Part shown: positions 42,677 through 52,559 of the stretch, piece by piece
How the letters are laid out: every line of letters begins with the position of its first letter
Position numbering within the stretch: the first letter of the stretch is position 1
Origin: Oscillospiraceae bacterium
GTDB lineage: Bacteria > Bacillota > Clostridia > Oscillospirales > Oscillospiraceae
Reading direction: 5' to 3'
DNA: 64,000 nt
Assembly: GCA_017540645.1 (NCBI GenBank)
Contig: JAFYAQ010000027.1
Span: forward strand, 1 to 64,000
The notes under the pieces: generated by a model
Told to the model about the DNA's origin: nothing
What the model saw: the letters and a program-made list of their open reading frames with translations, nothing else
Databases searched by the model: none
Position numbers and translations under genes: made by a program

Positions 42677-44329
42677 TTATTTTTCGATCCGTACAAAGCC
42701 TCTGGCCGGTACGTTCACGCCGAAGTCCTCGGCAAACACATCCCGGCGGGAGCGGTTGACCAGGACCAGGAGCTCCTCGTCCTCGTTCCAGCGGCGGCAG
42801 CCCAGCACATCGCTCCCGAAGGACACGGGCTCATACTCGCCGCTGCGCAGCGCCGGATGCCGGTGGTAGAACTCGCTGAGACCACGGATATAGGCGATGA
42901 ATTCCCGGTCCTCCCGGCCCCAGGGGTAGGGGTCCCGGTTCCAGGGGTCCTTGCCCCCGGTCATGCCGGCCTCGTCCCCGTAGTATACGCAGGGCACGCC
43001 GGGCAGGGCAAAGCAGAGCAGGAAGGCCTGCTTCCAGGCCGAACGGTCGCCGCCCAGCATGGTGAAGATCCGTTCCCGGTCGTGGCTGCCCAGGAGATTC
43101 ATGGCCGCATACAGGTTTTCCCGGGGGTAGTGCTCGAAGAGGGTCCACAGCCTGTCGCAGGCGGCGAGAGCGTCGCAGCGGCCCAGCAGGAAGTCCAGCA
43201 GGATCTCCCGGAAGGGATAGTGCATGGTGCAGTCCAGCTCCTCGCCCCAGAAATAGGCCCGGAGCTGACCGTAGCTCTCCTTGCAGCTGGCGTCCTCCCA
43301 CACCTCGCCCATGAGCAGGGCGTCCGGCTTCTCCGCCTTCCCGGCGGCCCGGATCTCCCGGATGAAGGAATCGGGCAGCTCGTCGGCCACGTCCAGCCGC
43401 CAGCCGGAGGCGCCGGCCCGCAGCCAATGGCGGACGACCCCGTCCTCCCCGCAGATGAACTCCCGGTAGGTCAGGTCGCTCTCCTCCACGTTGGGCAGGT
43501 CCGGCACATTCCACCAGCTGTCATAGCCGTTGGGGTACTGCTTGCCGAAACGGAACCAGTGGCGGTACTCTCCCCGGGTGCCGTAGTTGCCGAATTTGTC
43601 AAAATAGATGCTGTCGGCACCGGTATGGTTGAAAACGCCGTCCAGCACAATGCGCATCCCCCGCTCCCGGCAGTCCCGGCACAGCTCGGCAAAGTCCTCA
43701 TCCGTGCCCAGCAGGGGGTCGATGTGCCGATAGTCCGCGGTGTCGTAGCGGTGGTTGCTGGTGGCCTCAAAAATGGGGTTCAGATACAGCACCGTGATCC
43801 CCAGAGACTGGAGGTAGGGCAGCTTTTCCCGGATGCCCCGGAGAGTGCCGCCCCAGAAGGGCCAGGAGCTGACGCTCCCGTTTTCCGCCTTGGGGTAAAA
43901 GGCCGGAGTGTACCAGTCGTTGACCAGGAAGCGATGGGTGCCCCGGCGGGGGGCAGGCTCCCGGGGCTGCCAGTCGCTGTGACGGGCAAAGCGGTCCGGG
44001 AAGATCTGGTAGACCACGCCCTCCTTCCACCAGTCGGGGACGGCGGCGTGCTTGTACACGGTGATCTGCCATTCGCAGGTCTGCTCATCGCCGGCCTGGA
44101 AGGAGTACCACAGAACGCAGGGTTCGGCCGGGGTCGTCAGCTGCAGGGAAAAACGGTTGTCCCCCTCGCTGACCATGGGGATGATCCGGAGTTCACCCGT
44201 ATGGAAGCGGAGGCGAAGCATCACATCTCCGCCGCCGAAGCAAAGGGCGGACAGATAAAGGGGGGAGCATACCTCCGCCGCCCCAAAGGGGCGGCGGAAT
44301 TTTGCATTTCGGGATTCGTGAACGATCAT
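42677..44329 (-). CDS. GH13 alpha-glucan hydrolase (neopullulanase/alpha-glycosidase type)
   Basis: The 550-residue protein begins with an N-terminal beta domain (about 1-115) and a GH13 barrel with the conserved sites VLDGVFNHTG, the nucleophile Asp in WRLDVADELP, the acid Glu in LLMGEVWEDA and the Asp in LLGSHDRER. It probably hydrolyses glycogen-derived or imported maltodextrins. As last gene of the glg operon (4-base overlap with glgA) a role in glycogen trimming is likely. No signal peptide is visible, so it is cytoplasmic. Confidence 0.9.
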   Translation of the reverse strand: MIVHESRNAKFRRPFGAAEVCSPLYLSALCFGGGDVMLRLRFHTGELRIIPMVSEGDNRFSLQLTTPAEPCVLWYSFQAGDEQTCEWQITVYKHAAVPDWWKEGVVYQIFPDRFARHSDWQPREPAPRRGTHRFLVNDWYTPAFYPKAENGSVSSWPFWGGTLRGIREKLPYLQSLGITVLYLNPIFEATSNHRYDTADYRHIDPLLGTDEDFAELCRDCRERGMRIVLDGVFNHTGADSIYFDKFGNYGTRGEYRHWFRFGKQYPNGYDSWWNVPDLPNVEESDLTYREFICGEDGVVRHWLRAGASGWRLDVADELPDSFIREIRAAGKAEKPDALLMGEVWEDASCKESYGQLRAYFWGEELDCTMHYPFREILLDFLLGRCDALAACDRLWTLFEHYPRENLYAAMNLLGSHDRERIFTMLGGDRSAWKQAFLLCFALPGVPCVYYGDEAGMTGGKDPWNRDPYPWGREDREFIAYIRGLSEFYHRHPALRSGEYEPVSFGSDVLGCRRWNEDEELLVLVNRSRRDVFAEDFGVNVPARGFVRIEK

Positions 44330-45768
44330 GCGAGAAGACTCCTGTACAGCTCCCGGTAAGCCAGGGCGGAATTGTGCCAGCTGAAATCAGCGGCCATCGC
44401 CTGCTCCTGGAGCTTTTTCCACGCGGCCGGGTCCTCCCGGTACAGGGCACAGGCGTCTTTCACGGTGAAGAGCAGCTCGTGGGCGTTGAAATTGGCAAAG
44501 CTGAAGCCGTTGCCCTCACCGGTGAATTTGTTGTAGGGAAGCACGCTGTCGGCCAGCCCGCCGGTTTGGCGGACCACGGGCAGAGTGCCGTAGCGCATGG
44601 AGATCATCTGGCTGAGGCCGCAGGGCTCAAAGCGGCTGGGCATCAGGAAGAGATCGCCGCCGGCGTAAATGCGCCGGGAGAGGGGTTCGCTGAAGAGGAT
44701 CTGGGCGCTGAAGCGGTCGGGCCGCCGGGCGGCCAGATCCCGGTAGTGGTTTTCATAGGCCGCATCGCCGGTGCCCAGGATCACCACCTGGGCGGTGTCC
44801 AGCAGCTCCTCCACTACCGCGTCCACCAGATCGAAGCCCTTCTGCTCGGTCAGACGGCTGACCGCCACGCAAAGAGGTACGTCCGGCTCCTCCGGCAGAC
44901 CCAGCTCCCGCTGGAGAGCGGCCTTGTTGGCAGCCTTTCCCTCCGGAGAGGAGTAGTTGTGGACGATGGCCTTGTCCTTGGCGGGGTTATAAGAGTTCGT
45001 GTCGATGCCGTTGAGGATGCCGGAGACCACCTGGCTGCGGCGGATGAAGATGTCCTGCATGCCCTCGCCGAAGTAGGGGGTGCAGATCTCCTTGGCATAG
45101 GTGGGGCTGACGGTGGTGATCCGGTCGGCGTAGTTGGCCGCGCCCGCCAGGTAGTTGACGCAGCTGCCGTCGTGCCAGGAGAGCTGATTTCGGGCGGCCT
45201 CGCAGCCGCTCAGGCCCAGAATGTCCCCCAGAATGGAACTGCCGTACACGCCCTGGAACTTCAGGTTGTGGATGGTGAATACGGTCTTGATCCGGTCGTA
45301 GCCGGGGGCGTAGCGGTACTGCTCCCGGAGGAACACCGGGGCCAGGGCCGTGTGCCAGTCGTTGCAGTGGATCACATCCGGGAAAAAGTCCGGCAGATAG
45401 CGGCAGCACTCGCAGATGGCCTTGGAAAAATAGGCCATGCGCTCGCCGTCGTCATAGTAGCCGTAGGCATTCTCCCGGTTGAAGTAATACTCGTTGTCCA
45501 GGAAGTACCAGGTGATCCGGCCCATGCGCAGCTCAAAGAGACCGCAGTACTGGCTCCGCCAGCCCAGGGGAACATAGAACGAGCAGATGAACTTCATCTT
45601 TTCCCGGTATTCCTCGGGGATGATGGAAAGCTTGGGCAGCACCACCCGGATGTCGATGCTGGGGCACTGCACCGCCTTGGGCAGCGCCCCGGCCACGTCC
45701 CCCAGACCGCCGGTTTTGATGAACGGAGCCGCCTCGTAGGAGGCGAAGAGGACGTTCAACTTGCTCAT
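44326..45768 (-). CDS. glgA: Glycogen synthase (ADP-glucose type)
   Basis: The 480-residue GT5 enzyme starts with LNVLFASYEAAPFIKTGGLGDV, the ADP-glucose-binding KTGGL motif, and ends with a GT-B C-terminal domain (PSRFEPCGLSQMISMRYGTL). It elongates alpha-1,4-glucan from ADP-glucose made by GlgC/GlgD. It overlaps glgD by four bases (ATGA) and the GH13 gene by four bases. Confidence 0.96.
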   Translation of the reverse strand: MSKLNVLFASYEAAPFIKTGGLGDVAGALPKAVQCPSIDIRVVLPKLSIIPEEYREKMKFICSFYVPLGWRSQYCGLFELRMGRITWYFLDNEYYFNRENAYGYYDDGERMAYFSKAICECCRYLPDFFPDVIHCNDWHTALAPVFLREQYRYAPGYDRIKTVFTIHNLKFQGVYGSSILGDILGLSGCEAARNQLSWHDGSCVNYLAGAANYADRITTVSPTYAKEICTPYFGEGMQDIFIRRSQVVSGILNGIDTNSYNPAKDKAIVHNYSSPEGKAANKAALQRELGLPEEPDVPLCVAVSRLTEQKGFDLVDAVVEELLDTAQVVILGTGDAAYENHYRDLAARRPDRFSAQILFSEPLSRRIYAGGDLFLMPSRFEPCGLSQMISMRYGTLPVVRQTGGLADSVLPYNKFTGEGNGFSFANFNAHELLFTVKDACALYREDPAAWKKLQEQAMAADFSWHNSALAYRELYRSLLA

Positions 45769-46865
45769 ATAGAGGCTCCCTTGGGGATCACGCAGAGATT
45801 TTCGCCGGTGGAGCGGAGCACGGTGCCCACGGAGACGGTCACGTTCTTATCCACAATCACATTTTCCAGGATGGCTCCGGCCTTTACGACGGTGCCCTCC
45901 ATCAGCACGCAGCCCCGGACCTCGGCGCCCTTCTCCACCCGGACATCCCGGAAGACGACGGAGTGCTGCACGGTGCCCTCGATGTAGCTGCCGGTGGTGA
46001 TCACGGAGTTGCGGACGTTGGAGCCCGCAGCGTAGACGGCGGGGGGCGCGTCGTGGATCTTGGTGGCGATCTGCCGGTCCCGGGAGAACAGCTCATGGCG
46101 GACCTCCGCCTTCAGCAGATCCATGTTGGCCTTGTAGTAATCCTGCTTGCCGTCGGCAAAGTTCACATAGCCGTCAAAGCGCCAGGAGCCCATGGGGATG
46201 GAGCTGAGACTCTCCCGCAGGATGTGCATCAGATCCATGTGGCCGAGATTGGCGTAGCTCTGGGCCAGCTGCAGCACCAGGGTGCGGTCGATGATGAAGG
46301 TGTCCAGGAAGAGGTTGCCGGTCTTCTCCTCGGGCAGGATGGCCCGGACACGGCCGTCGTCGGCCAGATCCAGGGAGCAGACCCGGCCCTTTTCGCCCTC
46401 GCCCCGTTTGCGGTACATCAGGGTCACGGGCAGGCCGGACATCTCGTGCTGGAGGATCATGGGCTGGAAGTCGATATTGGCGATCATGGTGCCGGTGGTC
46501 ACCAGGACGTAGTCGCCGTCGCCCTGGATGAAGTAGCTCAGATTGTGCAGAAAATCCCGGAACAGGAAGCGGGTGTTCTGGTTGCGGACGCCGGAGACCG
46601 TGCCGGGAAGGAAGTAAAGACCGCCCTGCTTTTTGTCCATGCCCCATTCCTTGCCCGCGCCGATGTGGTCCAGGATGCTCCGGTAGCGGTAGGGGGTGAT
46701 GAAGCCCACCGTCTGGATGCGGGAGTTGACCATGTTGCTCAGGGCAAAGTCCATCAGGCGGAAGCGGCCGCCGAAGGGCATGGAGACGGGAGGACGCTCC
46801 CGCACCAGGTTTTCATACGCGGGGATCTCATAGTTGCCGCAGATCAGGCCGATAGTACGATTCAT
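45765..46865 (-). CDS. glgD: GlgD, non-catalytic ADP-glucose pyrophosphorylase subunit
   Basis: The protein is homologous to GlgC but lacks the GGxGxRL nucleotide motif (the start reads GLICGNYEIPAYENL), as in GlgD of Firmicutes, where it raises the activity of GlgC in a mixed enzyme. A C-terminal left-handed beta helix is present. The frame is open upstream, but GGGAGG before the ATG at 46865 sets the start (366 residues). The gap to glgC is 13 bases. Confidence 0.95.
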   Translation of the reverse strand: MNRTIGLICGNYEIPAYENLVRERPPVSMPFGGRFRLMDFALSNMVNSRIQTVGFITPYRYRSILDHIGAGKEWGMDKKQGGLYFLPGTVSGVRNQNTRFLFRDFLHNLSYFIQGDGDYVLVTTGTMIANIDFQPMILQHEMSGLPVTLMYRKRGEGEKGRVCSLDLADDGRVRAILPEEKTGNLFLDTFIIDRTLVLQLAQSYANLGHMDLMHILRESLSSIPMGSWRFDGYVNFADGKQDYYKANMDLLKAEVRHELFSRDRQIATKIHDAPPAVYAAGSNVRNSVITTGSYIEGTVQHSVVFRDVRVEKGAEVRGCVLMEGTVVKAGAILENVIVDKNVTVSVGTVLRSTGENLCVIPKGASI

Positions 46866-46878
46866 GACGATTCCTCCC

Positions 46879-48009
46879 TTACACTTCAATAATGGCGTTT
46901 TCGCCAACCACGGTGATCTTGTCCGGGCCGCCGATCACGGCCTCCGGGGCGATGGAGGACCTCTCGTTGAGGATGGTGCGCTCCACAACGGCGCCGGCGC
47001 CCACTACGCTGTCGGGCAGCAGGATGGAGTCCTTCACCACGGCGCCGGCCTCAACGATGGCGCCGGGGGAGAGGATGGAGTGGATCACGGTGCCCTCGAT
47101 CTCGCAGCCGTTGCAGATCATGGAATCCTCCACACGGCCGTCCTGGCCGATGAAGTGGGAGAAGTGGTCATGCAGGTTGGAGAAGATGTGCATGCGGGAG
47201 TCGGTGATGTTGAAGGCAGGATTCTCGTCCAGCAGCGCCATCTGGGTGTCGTAGTAGCTGGGAATGGTGCCCACGTCCTCCCAGTAGCCGCTGAACACAT
47301 AGGCATAGAGATTCTTGCCCTGGGCCAGCATGGTGGGGATGATGTTCTTGCCGTAATCGTGCTCGCTGCCCTCGGTCTCGTGGTCCTCCAGCAGGGCCTT
47401 GCGCAGTTCCTTCCAGGTGAAGATGTAAATGCCCATGGAGGCCAGGTTGCTCTCGGGCTTGGGCGGCTTCTCGTCAAAGCGGGTGATGCGCATCTCATCG
47501 TCCACGTTCATGATGCCGAAACGGGGGGCCTCGTCCCAGGGAACGGTCTTTACCGCCACGGTCAGGTCGGAGCCCATGGCCTTGTGGTAATCCAGCATCA
47601 GATTGTAGTCCATCTGATACAGATGGTCGGCGGAGAGGATCAGCACATAGTCCGGGTCATACTCGTCGATGAAGTCGATGTTGTGGTAGATGGCGTCCGC
47701 CGTGCCCTCGTACCATTCGCCGCCGGTCTGGGTGGCGTAGGGGGGGAGCACCTGCAGACCGCCCCAGTCCGCGTCCAGATCCCAGCCGGCGCCTGTGCTC
47801 AGGTAGCGGTTGAGAAGACCGGGCTTGTACTGGACCAGGACGCCCACGGTATCGATGCCGGAATTGACGCAGTTGGACAGAGAGAAGTCTACCATCCGGT
47901 ACTTGCCGCCGAAGGACACGGCGGGCTTCGCGATCTTCTCCGTCAGGAGCTTGAGCCGGCTGCCCTGCCCTCCGGCGAGAAGCATGGCAACGCATTCTTT
48001 TTTGCGCAT
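46879..48009 (-). CDS. glgC: Glucose-1-phosphate adenylyltransferase catalytic subunit
   Basis: The 376-residue protein has the catalytic-type start [20 protein letters not shown], the [14 protein letters not shown] segment and the C-terminal beta-helix region. It makes ADP-glucose from glucose-1-phosphate and ATP, the first committed step of glycogen synthesis. The next gene downstream is its partner glgD. The ATG follows AGGAGGAAT. Confidence 0.96.
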   Translation of the reverse strand: MRKKECVAMLLAGGQGSRLKLLTEKIAKPAVSFGGKYRMVDFSLSNCVNSGIDTVGVLVQYKPGLLNRYLSTGAGWDLDADWGGLQVLPPYATQTGGEWYEGTADAIYHNIDFIDEYDPDYVLILSADHLYQMDYNLMLDYHKAMGSDLTVAVKTVPWDEAPRFGIMNVDDEMRITRFDEKPPKPESNLASMGIYIFTWKELRKALLEDHETEGSEHDYGKNIIPTMLAQGKNLYAYVFSGYWEDVGTIPSYYDTQMALLDENPAFNITDSRMHIFSNLHDHFSHFIGQDGRVEDSMICNGCEIEGTVIHSILSPGAIVEAGAVVKDSILLPDSVVGAGAVVERTILNERSSIAPEAVIGGPDKITVVGENAIIEV

Positions 48010-48029
48010 GGGGCATTCCTCCTAAAAAT

Positions 48030-48072
48030 ATTTTTACAATCAACTGGAAACTCCGTTTCGCAATTGAGGAGT
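48030..48072 (-). repeat. Degenerate single hairpin related to family 1 repeats (glgP-glgC gap)
   Basis: On the minus strand, starting 2-7 bases after the glgP stop, CAATTGCGAAAC and GTTTCCAGTTG form a partial hairpin resembling hairpin 1 of the three-hairpin repeats. The rest of the repeat is absent, so this may be a decayed copy. Confidence 0.45.
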
Positions 48073-50529
48073 TTACTGGATGTGCCAGATCTGGTCCGCG
48101 TACTCCCGGACGGTCCGGTCGCTGGAGAACCAGCCGGACATGGCGATATTGGTCAGAGACTTGCGCTGGAAGTCCAGGGTGCCCACTTGCCCGGCCAGGG
48201 AATCCCAGGCGGAGAGATAGGGGGCAAAGTCCTTGAGGACAAAGAACTCGTCGTTGTGCTTGATCAGCGTGTCCTGGAGATCCCAGAACAGGGTCTTCAG
48301 CGTGCCGTCGGTCATGTGGGAGATGACCCGGCTCAGCACCGGATCGCCGTCTTTGACGTTCTGGGCGGAGTAGCCCCCTCGGGTGGTGAATCGCTCGGTC
48401 TCCTCCGAGGTCAGTCCGAAGATGGAGATGTTGTCCCGGCCCACCCGGTCGGCGATCTCCACATTGGCTCCGTCCAGAGTGCCCAGAGTCACGGCGCCGT
48501 TCATCATGAACTTCATGCAGCCGGTGCCGCTGGCCTCTTTGCCGGCGGTGGAGATCTGCTCGGAAATGTCCGCCGCGGGGTAGATCACCTGAGCCATGCT
48601 GACGCCGAAGTTTTCCATGAACACCACCTTGATCCGGTCACGGACCACGGGGTCGGAGTTCACCAGGTCCGCCACGGCGCAGACGAAGGAGATGCTGTCC
48701 TTGGCAAATTTATAGCTCTGGGCCGCCTTCCCGGCGAAGACGAAGGTGCAGGAAGGCACGGGGGCGCGGGGGTCGTCCTTGAGCCGGTCGTAGAGAGCCA
48801 GGATCTTGAAGGCGTTGAGAAGCTGGCGCTTGTAGGCGTGGATGCGCTTGACCTGCACGTCCATGGCGGCGTGGGGATCGCAGTCGATGCCGAAGTGACT
48901 GCGGATATAGCCGCACAGCCGCTCCTTGGCCGCCAGCTTTACCAGACCAAGCTCCCGCAGGGAGTCCTCGTCGTCCCGGTAGGGGAGCAGGCGCTCCAGC
49001 TGCTCCGGCTCGGTGATCCACCCGTCGCCGATGCGCTTTGTGATAAAGCCGGCCAGCCCCGGGTTGGACTGGAGCAGGAAGCGCCGGTGGGACACGCCGT
49101 TGGTCTTGTTCTGGAATTTCTCCGGCTGGAGAACATAGAAGCTGTGGAGGACCGTGTCCTTCAGGATCTCCGTGTGGAGCTTGGCCACGCCGTTGACCGC
49201 GTGTCCGGCGATGATGGACAGATTCGCCATCCGGACATCGCCGCCGTAGAGGATGGCGGTGTCGGTCCAGAGCTTGTACCAGTCGCTCCGGCTGGTGTCA
49301 AAGCCGGCGCGCCAGCGGCGGTCGATCTCCTCGATGATCTGGTAGATCCGGGGCAGCAGGGAGCGCATCAGGGCGTCCGGCCATTTCTCCAGAGCCTCGG
49401 GCATGACGGTGTGGTTGGTGTAGGAGACGGTGCGGCAGGTGATGTCCCAGGCCTCGTTCCACTCCAGACCCTCGATATCCATCAGCCGGCGCATCAGCTC
49501 CGGGGCGCAGAGGGCGGGGTGGGTGTCGTTGGTGTGGATGGCAAAGCGGTTGGGCAGCTCGGACCAGGGCAGCCCGGTCTGGCGGAAGCGGCGCATGATG
49601 GTCCCGATCCCGGCGCAGACGAAGAAGTATTCCTGCTTCAGGCGCAGGCGCTGGCCTGCGGCGGTGTGGTCCGCCGGGTAGAGCAGGGTGGAGATGGCCT
49701 CCGCCTCGTTGTTTTTCTTCTGGGCCAGACTGTAATCGCCGTTGTTGAAGGCCTCCAGGTCCAGCTGGCGGTGGATCATGCCCGCCCGCCACAGCCGGAG
49801 GAGGTTGGCGGAGCGGCCGCCGTAGCCCAGGATGGGCACGTCGTAGGGGATGGCCAGGATATCCTCGGTGTCCCGCAGCTCATAGGCCACCCGGCCGTTT
49901 TCCATCCGCCGGTCCACGCGTCCGCCGAAGGGGACCACCTCGGCCTCGGTCTGGGTGATGGACTCCCAGGGGTATCCGTCGGCCAGCCACTCGTCCGGTT
50001 CCTCCCGCTGCTGCCCGGCATAGATCACCTGTTTGAAGAGCCCGTAGCGGTAGCGGATGCCCATACCCACGCAGGGGATGTCCTCCGCTGCGGTGGAATC
50101 CATAAAGCAGGCCGCCAGCCGGCCCAGACCGCCGTTCCCCAGACCCGGGTCCTTTTCACACTCCAGGATCTCCTCCAGGGGTGTGCCCAGCTCGTTCATG
50201 ATGTCCGAGACCATGTCCCGGATCCCGATCTGGATCAGGTAGTTTTCCAGCAGCCGTCCGATCAGGAATTCCAGAGAGAAGTAAAAGACCACCTTCCGCC
50301 CCGCCTCCTGGCGGCGGCGGACAGTCTCGGTCCGCAGACCTGTGCAGCTGTCCCGGACCATCGTCGCCAGGGCGGTGTATTTGTCCAGGGTGGAGCACTC
50401 GGAAAAGGGCTTGCCGATGATCTGGGCGATGTATTCCAGGTATTCTTTTTTGAATTCCTCCCGCTCGGATTGTTTACTTGATAATTTGTTTATCTGTTTC
50501 TTTTTCAGCTTTATTTTTTCTAGAAGCAT
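48073..50529 (-). CDS. glgP: Glycogen phosphorylase
   Basis: The 818-residue protein has the GT35 features, including EKFQNKTNGVSHRRFL, the AADISEQISTAGKEASGTG segment and the pyridoxal-phosphate Lys in GTGCMKFMMNGA. It releases glucose-1-phosphate from glycogen ends. It overlaps the 3' end of glgB by 56 bases; no later start codon would keep the family N-terminus, and GGGAGAG precedes the ATG. Synthesis and breakdown enzymes are thus made from one operon. Confidence 0.96.
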   Translation of the reverse strand: MLLEKIKLKKKQINKLSSKQSEREEFKKEYLEYIAQIIGKPFSECSTLDKYTALATMVRDSCTGLRTETVRRRQEAGRKVVFYFSLEFLIGRLLENYLIQIGIRDMVSDIMNELGTPLEEILECEKDPGLGNGGLGRLAACFMDSTAAEDIPCVGMGIRYRYGLFKQVIYAGQQREEPDEWLADGYPWESITQTEAEVVPFGGRVDRRMENGRVAYELRDTEDILAIPYDVPILGYGGRSANLLRLWRAGMIHRQLDLEAFNNGDYSLAQKKNNEAEAISTLLYPADHTAAGQRLRLKQEYFFVCAGIGTIMRRFRQTGLPWSELPNRFAIHTNDTHPALCAPELMRRLMDIEGLEWNEAWDITCRTVSYTNHTVMPEALEKWPDALMRSLLPRIYQIIEEIDRRWRAGFDTSRSDWYKLWTDTAILYGGDVRMANLSIIAGHAVNGVAKLHTEILKDTVLHSFYVLQPEKFQNKTNGVSHRRFLLQSNPGLAGFITKRIGDGWITEPEQLERLLPYRDDEDSLRELGLVKLAAKERLCGYIRSHFGIDCDPHAAMDVQVKRIHAYKRQLLNAFKILALYDRLKDDPRAPVPSCTFVFAGKAAQSYKFAKDSISFVCAVADLVNSDPVVRDRIKVVFMENFGVSMAQVIYPAADISEQISTAGKEASGTGCMKFMMNGAVTLGTLDGANVEIADRVGRDNISIFGLTSEETERFTTRGGYSAQNVKDGDPVLSRVISHMTDGTLKTLFWDLQDTLIKHNDEFFVLKDFAPYLSAWDSLAGQVGTLDFQRKSLTNIAMSGWFSSDRTVREYADQIWHIQ

Positions 50530-52378
50530 GTTTTATCTCTCCCATGTATTTCAGGAACGTTCCGCCCAGGGGCGGCACTGTCAGGCGGATGGACTGACTC
50601 TGACCGTGACAGGGCTTTTTGGTGGTGTAGAGCATCCGGGGATTGCGTTTGCCGCTGCCGCCGAAACGCTCCTCGTCGGAGGAGAGGATCTCCTTCCACT
50701 TTCCGGGCAGCGGCACCCCGGCCCGCCAGTCCTCCCGGCTCTCATACTGGAAATTCAGCAGGCAGAGGATGACCTCCCCGTCGGGGGAGCGGCGGACGAA
50801 GGAGAGGATGCCCTGCTCGTTGTTGTCCGCGTCGACCCACTGGAAGCCGTTCCAGCTGTGGTCGTCGGCCCAAAGGGCCGCCTCCCGCCGGTAGACGCGG
50901 TTCAGCTCCCGGACGAAACTCTGGACGCCCCGATGGGTGTCGTAGTCCAGCAGGAACCACTGGAGGCCCTCATAGTCCCGCCACTCGATGAACTGGGCAA
51001 ACTCGCTGCCCATAAAGCTCAGCACGCCGCCGGGATGGGCCGCCGCGTACATCTGCAGCAGCCGCGCGCCGGCAAACTGCCGCCACCAGTCTCCGGGCAT
51101 GCGCCCCACCAGGGAGCGCTTGCCGTGGACCACCTCGTCGTGGCTCAGGGCCAGGATGTAGTTTTCGCTGAAGGCGTACATCATGGAGAAGGTCAGCAGC
51201 CCGTGGCAGTTTTTGCGCCAGTCGAAATCCGTGGACATATAGCGCAGGGTGTCATTCATCCAGCCCATGTCCCACTTGTAGTGGAAGCCCAGGCCGCCCC
51301 TATCCGGGGGATAGGTCACCAGGGGCCAGGCGGTGCTCTCTTCGGCATAGGTGGCCGTGCCCAGGGCAAAGTGCCCAACGGCGTCGTTGATCTCCTGCAA
51401 AAGGGAGATGGCGGCCAGATTGCCCTCGTCGCCGTACTTATTGAAGACCTTCTTCTGGGGGTCGTCCACGCCGAAGTTCAGGTAGAGCATGGCGCTGACG
51501 CCGTCCACCCGGATGCCGTCCGCGTGGTAGACCTGCAGCCAGTAGAGGGCGGAGCTGATCAGGAAGGAGCGGACCTCGTACTTTTCGTAGTTGAACTTGT
51601 AGGTGCCCCAGCCGGGCATGTCCCCGGCCTCGTACAGGGGCGTGCCGTCAAAGCGGCCCAGGCCGTGGGAGTCCCGGCAGAAGTGGCCGGGGACCCAGTC
51701 CAGGATGACGCCGATGCCCGCCCGGTGGAAGGCGTCGATCAGGCGCATCAGGCCGTCCGGGTCGCCGTAACGGGAGGTGACGGCGTAGAAGCCCACGCAC
51801 TGATAGCCCCAGGACCCGTCAAAGGGGTGCTCCATCACGGGCATGATCTCCACATGGGTGTAGCCCATGTCCGCCACATAGGGCACCAACTGTTCGGCAA
51901 GCTCGTCGTAGCTCAGGAAGCTCCCGTCCTCATGGCGGCGCCAGGAGCCCAGATGGACCTCATAGATATTCCGGGGGCCGGACATGGAGCGGCGCTTTTC
52001 CATCCAATCGTTGTCGCCCCAGTCGTAGGCCAGAGACCAGATCCGGCTGGCGGTGCCGGGGCGCAGCTCACCGGTGAGGCCGAAGGGATCGGCCTTCCAT
52101 GCCGTGCTGCCGTCCGCCCCCTCGATGACGTACTTGTAGTACATGCCTTCCATGGCCGCGTCCACGTGGCCGGACCATACGCCGCTTTCATCCCGGACAA
52201 GGGGATAGCCCCATTCGTCCCAGCTGCAGAAATCCCCGGAGACCCGCACACTGCGGGCATTGGGCGCCCAGACGGTGAAATCCGTGCCTGTATCGCCGGG
52301 GTGGGAGCCAAAAACGGTCCATGCGTCGAAGAGTCTTCCATCTCGCCATTCGGCCAGTTTTTGCGAGCGGGTTTTCAT
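50474..52378 (-). CDS. glgB: 1,4-alpha-glucan branching enzyme
   Basis: The 634-residue GH13 branching enzyme has an N-terminal CBM48-like part (TDFTVWAPNARSVRVSGDF), the nucleophile Asp in IRVDGVSAMLYL, the Glu in TYAEESTAWP and the Asp in ALSHDEVVHGK. It adds alpha-1,6 branches to glycogen. The last 20 or so residues are a Lys-rich tail encoded within the overlap with glgP. It heads the glg operon, with AGGGAGG before the ATG. Confidence 0.96.
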   Translation of the reverse strand: MKTRSQKLAEWRDGRLFDAWTVFGSHPGDTGTDFTVWAPNARSVRVSGDFCSWDEWGYPLVRDESGVWSGHVDAAMEGMYYKYVIEGADGSTAWKADPFGLTGELRPGTASRIWSLAYDWGDNDWMEKRRSMSGPRNIYEVHLGSWRRHEDGSFLSYDELAEQLVPYVADMGYTHVEIMPVMEHPFDGSWGYQCVGFYAVTSRYGDPDGLMRLIDAFHRAGIGVILDWVPGHFCRDSHGLGRFDGTPLYEAGDMPGWGTYKFNYEKYEVRSFLISSALYWLQVYHADGIRVDGVSAMLYLNFGVDDPQKKVFNKYGDEGNLAAISLLQEINDAVGHFALGTATYAEESTAWPLVTYPPDRGGLGFHYKWDMGWMNDTLRYMSTDFDWRKNCHGLLTFSMMYAFSENYILALSHDEVVHGKRSLVGRMPGDWWRQFAGARLLQMYAAAHPGGVLSFMGSEFAQFIEWRDYEGLQWFLLDYDTHRGVQSFVRELNRVYRREAALWADDHSWNGFQWVDADNNEQGILSFVRRSPDGEVILCLLNFQYESREDWRAGVPLPGKWKEILSSDEERFGGSGKRNPRMLYTTKKPCHGQSQSIRLTVPPLGGTFLKYMGEIKHASRKNKAEKETDKQIIK

Positions 52379-52559
52379 AAACGAACCTCCCTAAGGACAA
52401 GCTGTTTTGTGTATTTTGCAGTATAACATACTTTTCTGTATCTGAAAAGGGGCAAATTTTTTTCCCGCCGGGATTCTTTACAGGAGAGGAAAAATGATGT
52501 ATTCTATTATAACTGAGTTTTATTCCCGGCACAGCGGAAGATTTCGGAGGAGGAAAGCC
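52379..52559. promoter_or_regulatory. Divergent control region between glgB and the lipoprotein gene
   Basis: On the minus strand a TATACT box with a weak TTTCAG-type -35 (16-base spacing) lies about 45 bases before glgB. On the + strand TATTATAAC near 52505 might be part of a -10 for the lipoprotein gene. The promoters are weak guesses. Confidence 0.35.

Noticed and set aside
46834..50481. Long + strand frame opposite glgC and glgP
   Set aside because: It is antisense to two certain genes and has the Val/Gly/His-rich composition of a GC-rich shadow frame.
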